From Lucinisca nassula (Eukaryota > Mollusca > Bivalvia > Lucinida > Lucinidae), in NCBI GenBank assembly GCA_963580285.1, contig OY757011.1:116121037-116185036 (forward strand): a DNA stretch of 64,000 nt, written 5' to 3'. Below, piece after piece: positions 56,700-64,000 of the stretch. The notes beneath the pieces are model-generated. The model did not search any database and had not been told where the DNA came from. It saw only the letters and a program-made list of their open reading frames with translations. Made by a program: the position numbers and the translations under genes. How positions within the stretch are numbered: the stretch's first letter is position 1; each line of letters begins with the position of its first letter.

Positions 56700-56972
56700 A
56701 TTTCATTTTTTTTTCTATTTTTCAGACAAAATCAGGCTTGACATTTCATTGTCTGCTGTGCATGATAGCTGGCAATTCGCATGAAAATGCACATGAAACG
56801 TCAAGCATGATTTTCACTAAATGAGGCTGAACATTTTGATGACAATTAACATGAAAAACAGGCCTGATTTTTCACTGAAAAGTACTGAAAAAAATAAACA
56901 AAACGCCATCTACTGCAATTCAGAATGACACTTTATGGGCTAATAGAGACAAAAAATTTGGAATGTACTTAC
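56700..56972. other. Intron with low-copy repeat
   Basis: Three loosely repeated TTCACATGAAA-like and CAGGCTTGACATTTCA-like segments related to 62-115. Nothing else before LRR exon a. Confidence 0.35.
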
Positions 56973-57044
56973 AAGCTGTTCAGGTTTGTGAGTTCTCTCA
57001 TGAAATACTTGTCAACTGTTGCAATGGCATTATGGCTTATATCT
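56973..57044 (-). CDS. LRR exon a (72 nt)
   Basis: First host exon in the window in gene order. It is preceded by a pyrimidine-rich acceptor ending in TTTTTTCAG and followed by the donor GTAAGT. It translates to one 24-residue leucine-rich repeat starting DISHNAIATVD and ending LTNLNS plus a split Leu codon (TT|A). The pattern LxISxNxI..V..YFM..LxxLxxL fits the typical extracellular LRR, with the conserved Asn in SHN. The exon is symmetric (phase 2-2), so its loss or duplication would keep frame. Confidence 0.8.
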
Positions 57045-57367
57045 CTGAAAAAATAAAGTAAGTCAGATTATCATATAACGTCAGTGTTATTTTGTGTATG
57101 ATGTCATGTCAAAAGTCACATGACCATACATGTACATGTAATAACACAGTCATGGTTTCTGGGATGGAACCTCATGATGCCATCCTTGGCAACCTTATGT
57201 TTTCTGCTGAACGCTTTTGCACTTCTTCAGCAGTAAAAACCAATTTTTAAAATTGTTCTATGATAATCAAGATCTTACACTTGTGGTCATTTAAAACAAA
57301 ATTCATGAAACTCACCAAAGGCTTGTTACGTAAGATTCATTTGAAATGATCAGCTAAAAAGATATAC

Positions 57368-57590
57368 CATAATGATCCTTAGTATTGCGACAGACAGCCT
57401 AAGCAAACAGTGCAGACCCAGATCAGACTGCTCCTGTAGGAGCAGTCTGATCAGGGTCTACACTGTTTGCCATTCTGTCTGCACTTTTTGGAATCCCTGC
57501 TAGATTGAGAAACAAATTTGTTGAACCTTTAGGAGAATTACAGCAAGCCCTAAAACTGCCTCAATTTTCAGGATTTTGACATTGTCTGTA
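57368..57590. mobile_element. MITE family M1 copy
   Basis: CATAATGATCCTTAGTATTG end and CAGGATTTTGACATTG end; perfect core AGACTGCTCCTGTAGGAGCAG within cassette I arms. Confidence 0.78.
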
Positions 57591-57739
57591 TGATTTATAT
57601 ACCTATATTATTTTGGGGTATGCTTCCTGGAAGAGAGCTATGGGTAACCCGCAGTGGCTAAAACTACCTCTGTCTGGAACAAATTTTCATGGTCCCCAAG
57701 ATGTTAAAGCCGTTGACTGTCCATATAAACCCCTTCAAA

Positions 57740-57924
57740 ACACTCAGAACAATAACACACCCTTGCTACGTAGTGCATTTTTATACCTCTAAAATGGTTC
57801 CTTTTCTGATGAAAATTGGTGATATTTTTTTTCATTTGTACTCCAAACATAGGTTGTGGGTGCTCATTAGAACTGCCTCACAATCTAACGGGACATACAA
57901 CCTGTCTTAGAGCAGAAATAAGAA
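57740..57924. mobile_element. MITE family Q copy, truncated hairpin
   Basis: GAACAATAACACACCCTTGC end and half a cassette II hairpin (GTGCTCATTAGAACTGCC). It directly abuts element E. Confidence 0.6.
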
Positions 57925-60129
57925 CAAGAGGCCCATGGGCCACAATGCTCACCAGAGCTCAGGGGGCCACTGCCCACTGGCATTAATGTATTTTAATTAA
58001 CCATGGAAGCCCTGTGCCCTAGGATGCTACAGATAAAATTTGGACCCAATAAGCCTCGTGGCTTTAGATTCGATGTCGCTTGAATGTGTTGTTGCAGGAC
58101 AACAGATGACAATTGACAATTTCCCATCTGTGGCAACAAATAGGCCAAAAAAGAACATTATTAAAGGAACATTGCCATGAAAGTGTGACAAAATATCTTG
58201 AAAGGCATTAATGTCATTTTTCAATTTTTCCCATTATAGGACAATGGAAACTCATAGCTTGGCATAGCAAACAAACCAAAGAGCCAAAGTTCATAGACCA
58301 GTGCTCAGGTGGACACTGCCCAATGGCAGCCATGTATTATAACATGATATGATTTTATTATAACAATTATAAAGTCTCCCAAACAAACCCCATACCCAAA
58401 TGAGCACCCATGTGGACTGTATCTGAAATATTAGGTGTTTTATAATGTAGAGAGATCAGGGCATGGACCCAATGGAGCCCTGGTTGGTGTCACTAAATGC
58501 GTCTTATCAAAAGGAACAAAGACATATATGGTTTATCAGTGGGAATATGTATGGTTCCTGAGATGTAAGGCCTTTTAAGCAATGGAGGGAATCGGGCATG
58601 GCAGATCCCAGAAAAGCCCAAGATTGTTGTCAATGAATAAGTCTTATCATAAAGACCAAGAGTATATACGGTTAAACGGTGGGGATCTGAATGGTTTCTG
58701 AGATATGAGGCAATTTTATGAAGTGGCAGGGAGAGAAATGGCCCCTGTGATCCCCAAAGACGGGGTGACTGAATGTGTCTAATAACAATGAGCAAGAATA
58801 TATGTGATTATAGGATGGGGATTTGAATGGTTTCTGAGACATATGGCCTATTATGAAGTTGAGTCTTATCATAAGGAACAAGAATAAATATGGTTATGGG
58901 GTGGGGATCTGAACGGTTTCTGAGATATATGGATTTTAATGAAGTAAAGGGGTGGGGCATGGCCTGTGGCACCCCGGGGGGACCTGCATGCTGGTGTCAC
59001 TGATTGCGTCTTATCATAAGGAACACGAATATATATGGTTTAGGGGTGGGGATCTGAACGGTTTCTGAGATATATGGATTTTCATGAAGTAAAGGGGTGG
59101 GGCATGGCCTGTGGCACCCGGGGGGGACCTGCATGCTGGTGTCATTGATTGGGTGTTATCATAAGGAACAAGAATATATATGGTTTAGGGGTGGGGCTCT
59201 GAACAGTTTCTCAGATATATGGTCTTTTGTGAAGTCAAGGGGTGGAGCATGGCCCGGGCGCACACTGGGTGACCCCTAAGTTGGTGCCACTGAATGTGTC
59301 TTATCATAAGGAACAAGAATGTATATGGTTTAGGGGTGGGTATCTGTAAGGTTTCTGGAATATTAGGCATTTTACGAAGAGGAGGGGGTTGGGCATGGTC
59401 CAGGCACATCCCAGGGGACCCCAAATTTGGTGTCACTGAATGCAACTTATCATAAGGAATGAGAGTATATATGGTTTAGGGGTGGGGATCTCAATGGTTT
59501 CTGAGATAAATGGCATTTTATAGAGTGGAAGGGGTGGGGCATGTGCCTGGCACATCCCGGGGGACCCACAGGTTGGTGTCACTTAATGTGTCTTATCATA
59601 AGGAACAAGAATATATATGGTTTAGGGGTGGGGATCTGAATGGTTTCTGAGATAAATGGCCTTTTATGAAGTGGAGGGGTCAGGGCATATCCCCGGCATA
59701 TCCCGGGGGACCCCCAGGTTGGTGTCACTTAATGCATCTTATCATAAGGAACAAGAATATATATTGTTTAGGGGTGGGTATCTGTATGGTTTCTGAGATG
59801 GATTTTAATGAAGTAAAGGGGTGGGGCATGGCCCATGGCACCCAGGGTGGACCTGCATGCTGGTGTCACTGATTGCGTCTTATCATAGGAACAAGAATAT
59901 ATATGGTTTAGGGGGTGGGGCTCTGAACAGTTTCTCAGATATATGGTCTTTTGTGAAGTCAAGGGGTGAAGCATGGCCCAGGAACACCCTGGGTGACCCC
60001 TAGGTTGGTGTCACTGAATGTGTCTTATCCTCAGGAACAAGAATATATATGGTTTAGGGCAGGGGATCTGTAAGATTACTGGAATATTTGGCCTTTTATG
60101 AAGTTGAGGGGGGTTGGGCATGGTCCCGG

Positions 60130-63100
60130 TGTAACAGTTTATCTTTACCCCCTGGGTAGCTTTACCCCCGGGGGTAAAGATATCCCGGGATATCTTTATC
60201 CCCACCCTGGATATCTTCACCCCCGGGGGTAAAGATATCCTGGCTGGGATATCTTTACCCCGGGGATAAAGCTAAACTGGCCAGGATATCTTTACCCCCA
60301 CCCCAACTTTTGGCTATAAACTATTTTCTTAATGCCCAATTTCTTCTTATATGTAAGTGAAGCAAGATATTGGACTCGATGTTTCACTTTAACATTTTTT
60401 CGTTTCAATCATGACTCCGACTAATAGAACTACCCTTAGTAAGAAATATGACCATATTATAGAGGCAAATGATTATTTAATAACTTCTTTTTGTATATTT
60501 TCTTCTTCAAAATGTTGCTTATGACAATCTTTCATAATCTTGCATTATCCCTGTCAGTCATGAAATGGGGGTGGTGGTGAGTGGGAAGGCGGGGGTAAAG
60601 ATATCCTGGCTGGGATATCTTTACCCCCAGGGGTAAAGCTAAACTGGCCAGGATATCTTTACCCCCACCCCAACTTTTGGGTATAAACTATTTTCTAAAT
60701 GCCCAATTTCTTCTTATATGTAAGAGAAGCAAGATAGTGGACTCCATGTTTCACTTTAACATTTTTTGTTTCAATCATGACTCGGACTAATAGAACTACC
60801 CTTTGTAAGAGATACGACCATATTTTAGGAGGCAAATGATTATTTAATAACTTTTTTTTGTATAGTTTCTTATTCAAAATGTCCCTTATGACAATCTTTC
60901 ACTTACATTATCCCTATCAGTTGTGCAATGGGTGGTGGTGGTGAGTGCAAAGGCGGGGGTAAAGATATCCCGACTCGATGTTTCACTTTAACATTTTTAG
61001 TTTCAATCATGACTCAGACTAATAGAACTACCCTTAGTAAGAAATATGACCACATTATAGAAGCAAAAGATTATTTAATAACTTCTTTTTGTATATTTTC
61101 TTATTCAAAATGTCCCTTATTACAATCTTTCATAATCTTGTATTATCCCTGTCAGTTGTGCAATGGGTGGTGATGGTGAGTGCAAAGGCGGGGGTAAAGA
61201 TATCCCGGCTGGGATATCTTTACCCCCAGGGGTAAAGCTAAACTGGCCAGGATATCTTTACCCCCACCCCAACTTTTGGGTATAAACTTTTTTCTTAATG
61301 CCCAATTTCTTCTTATATGCAAGAGAAGCAAGATAGTGGACTCGATGTTTCACTTTAATATTTTTAGTTTCAATCATGACTCAGACTAATAGAACTACCC
61401 TTAGTAAGAAATATGACCACATTATAGAGGCAAATGACTATTTAATAACTTCTTTTTGTATATTTTCTTATTCAAAATGTCCCTTATTACAATCTCTCAT
61501 AATCTTGCATTATCCCTGTCAGTTGTGCAATGGGTGGTGGTGGTGAGTGCAAAGGCGGGGGTAAAGATATCCCGGCTGGGATATCTTTACCCCCGGGGGT
61601 AAAGCTAAACTGGCCAGGATATCTTTACCCCGTCCCCAACTTTTGGGTATAAACTATTTTCTTAATGCCCAATTTCTTCGTATATGTAAGGGAAGCAAGA
61701 TAGTGGACTCGATGTTTCACTTTAACATTTTTAGTTTCAATCATGACTCAGACTAATAGAACTACCCTTAGTAAGAAATATGACCACATTATAGAAGCAA
61801 AAGATTATTTAATAACTTCTTTTTGTATATTTTCTTATTCAAAATGTCCCTTATTACAATCTTTCATAATCTTGCATTATCCCTGTCAGTTGTGCAATGG
61901 GTGGTGATGGTGAGTGCAAAGGCGGGGGTAAAGATATCCCGGCTGGGATATCTTTACCCCCAGGGGTAAAGCTAAACTGGCCAGGATATCTTTACCCCCA
62001 CCCCAATTTTTGGGTATAAACTATTTTCTTAATGCCCAATTTCTTCTTATATGTAAGAGAAGCAAGATAGTGGACTCGATGTTTCACTTTAATATTTTTA
62101 GTTTCAATCATGACTCAGACTAATAGAACTACCCTTAGTAAGAAATATGACCACATTATAGAGGCAAATGATTATTTAATAACTTCATTTTGTATATTTT
62201 CTTATTCAAAATGTCCCTTATTACAATCTTTCATAATCTTGCATTATCCATGTCAGTTGTGCAATGGGTGGTGGTGGTGAGTGCAAAGGCGGGGATATCT
62301 TTACCCCCGAGGGTAAAGCTAAAAGGCGGGGGTAAAGATATCCCCGCTGGGATATCTTTACCACCACCCATGAGCAATGGTAGAGATGTGAAATCCTGAT
62401 TCATGCAAGCAAGTTTGTGGTGATGTTATGTCAACCATAGACCATTGGACATCAGTAGTACCTTCATTGTTGAGAAGTGTGCTTGTTTTGGTCTTCCAAA
62501 GTCTGGATTTGGGGTCACATTATCTTCACCCCCACCTATGCGCAATGGTACAATTTGTGAAAAACTGATTAATGCACACTATATAGTATAAGTGTGCTTG
62601 TTTGTGTTTTTCAAAATGCTGGAAGAGTGGGGGTCAAGCTACCCCAGCCAGGATAATTTTGCCCCCCCCCCCCCCTGGGGTGAAGGTATCCCAGCTGGGA
62701 TATGTAGAGGTCTGCAATGTGTAGAGGTGAGCAATGGTAGAGGTGCATTTAGAAAATAGTTTATACCCAAAAGTTGGGGTGGGGGTAAAGATATCCTTGC
62801 CAGTTTAGCTTTACCCCCGGGGGTAAAGATATCCTAGCCGGGATATCTTTACCCACGCCTTTCCACTCACAACTATCACCCATTTCACAACTGACAGGGA
62901 TAATGCAAGATTATGAAAGATTGTCATAAGCAACATTTTGAATAAGAAAATATACAAAAAAGAAGTTATTAAATAATCATTTGCCTCTATAATATGGTCA
63001 TATTTCTTTCTAAGGGTAGTTCTATTAGTCCGAGTCATGATTGAAACGAAAAATGTTAAAGTGAAACATCGAGTCCACTATCTTGCTTCTCTTACATATA

Positions 63101-63719
63101 AGAAGAAATTGGGCATTAAGAAAATAGTTTATACCCAAAAGTTGGGGTGGGGGTAAAGATATCCTGGCCAGTGTAGCTTTACCCCCGGGGGTAAAGATAT
63201 CCCAGCCGGGATATCTTTACCCCCGCCTTTGCACTCACCACCACCACCCATTGCACAACTGACAGGGATAATGCAAGATTATGAAAGATTGTCATAAGGG
63301 ACATTTTGAATAAGAAAATATACAAAAAGAAGTTATTAAATAATCATTTGCCTCTATAATGTGGTCATATTTCTTACTAAGGGTAGTTCTATTAGTCTGA
63401 GTCATGATTGAAACGAAAAATGTTAAAGTGAAACATCGAGTCCACTATCTTGCTTCTCTTACATATAAGAAGAAATTGGGCATTAAGAAAAAAGTTTATA
63501 CCCAAAAGTTGGGGTGGGGGTAAAGATATCCTGGCCAGTTTAGCTTTACCCCCGGGGGTAAAGATATCCTGGCCAGTTTAGCTTTACCCCCAGGGGTGAA
63601 GATATCCAGGGTGGGGGTAAAGATATTCTAGGATATCCTTACCCCCGGGGGTAAAGCTACCCCTGAGTAGCTTTACCCCCGGGGGTAAAGCTACCCAGGG
63701 GTGAAGATAAACTGGGACA
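60130..63719. mobile_element. Foldback transposon (FB1), 3590 bp, CCGG target duplication
   Basis: Outer ends TGTAACAGTTTATCTTTACC and, on minus, TGTCCCAGTTTATCTTCACC are inverted, flanked by CCGG at 60126-60129 and 63720-63723; the unbroken array elsewhere has a single CCGG there. The left arm (to about 62360) repeats a ~360 bp unit five to six times; the right arm (62755-63719) has two to three units in reverse, with a middle of about 390 bp. Each unit holds the palindrome AAAGATATCCC/GGGATATCTTT next to TTACCCCCGGGGGTAA and a body with TTGGGTATAAACTATTTTC. No open frame of transposase character. Confidence 0.85.
62640..62666. repeat. Poly-C tract in the foldback centre
   Basis: About 15 C in a row inside the non-repeated middle of FB1. 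Confidence 0.85.
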
Positions 63720-64000
63720 CCGGCACATCCCGGGGGACCCCCAGGTTGGTGTCGCTTAATGCATCTTAGCATTAGGAACAAGAATATATATAGTTTAGGG
63801 GTGGGGATCTGTATGGTTTCTGAGATATATGGCATTTTATGAAGTGGAGGGGGTGGGGCATGTCCCCGGCACATCCCGGGGGACCCCCAGGTTGGTGTCA
63901 CTTAATGCATCTTAGCATAAGGAACAAGAATATATATAGTTTACGGGTGGGGATCTGAATGGTTTCTAAGATAAATGGCATTTTATGGAAAAGAGGGGGC

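Larger units (their letters stand above)
57925..64000 (-). mobile_element. Helentron-like element E, runs off the window, carries a foldback insertion
   Basis: The 3' end (minus) is GAGCATTGT, hairpin GGCCCATGGGCC, then TCTTG (57925) before T, the same layout as the other Helentron-like ends. After about 420 bp it becomes a tandem array of ~147 bp units (58350-60125) with TTATCATAAGGAACAAGAAT, GGTTTAGGGGTGGGGATCTG and CATCCCGGGGGACC. The array is cut by the foldback element at 60130-63719 and resumes to the window end. The 5' end is not in the window. Confidence 0.68.

Noticed and set aside
56371..56706. 111-residue minus-strand frame
   Set aside because: Covers the GC-rich MITE M8; explained by low stop density in GC-rich palindromic DNA.
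58350..60125. Coding tandem repeat (open frames of 60-100 residues on both strands)
   Set aside because: Frames exist on both strands because the ~147 bp unit has few stops; units carry indels that shift frame.

Overview
The window is eukaryotic, AT-rich and most consistent with a bivalve mollusc. It has no operons or ribosome binding sites, and its small exons have GT-AG borders. It is packed with tRNA-type SINEs, palindromic MITEs, and elements built from a tandem-repeat core plus a terminal hairpin, a design known from bivalve pearl-type elements. The species cannot be fixed from the sequence alone.

One host gene appears to cross the whole window on the minus strand. It is pieced together from nine exons with matching phases: five single-repeat LRR exons of exactly 72 nt (57044 down to 22732), one LRR C-terminal cap exon (15412-15252) and three six-cysteine EB/EGF-like module exons (9701-9555, 5116-4964, 696-553). 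The product should be a secreted or cell-surface LRR protein with a cysteine-rich tail. Its start (above 57044) and its end (below 553) are outside the window. Its introns of 3.6-16.5 kb hold everything else.

The largest resident is an apparently complete autonomous Helentron (33230-48615, sense = minus). It has an uninterrupted 8.3 kb reading frame plus a proposed short first exon: zinc fingers, OTU protease, a long Arg/Lys-rich 46-residue repeat region, HUH/Y2 Rep, PIF1 helicase and an AP-endonuclease-like domain. Its two ends match those of a 1.4 kb element without genes at 17734-19164, which looks like a non-autonomous derivative. Three more elements with Helentron-like ends (5362-6142, 31255-32430, 57925-end) and a fragment (45285-45903) lie in the same orientation.

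Other DNA transposons: a decayed mariner (19435-20788) with intact TIRs, a 990 bp TA-flanked element (6276-7265), a 3.59 kb foldback element with a CCGG target duplication (60130-63719) nested in a Helentron-like tandem array, and a smaller foldback-like array (26656-27450). About 45 palindromic MITE copies fall into families that share two hairpin cassettes, and roughly 20 SINE copies fall into five families. Some insertions are nested with readable target duplications, giving a relative chronology.

No CRISPR array, rRNA or functional tRNA gene was seen. Most short open frames are repeat translations or antisense shadows.
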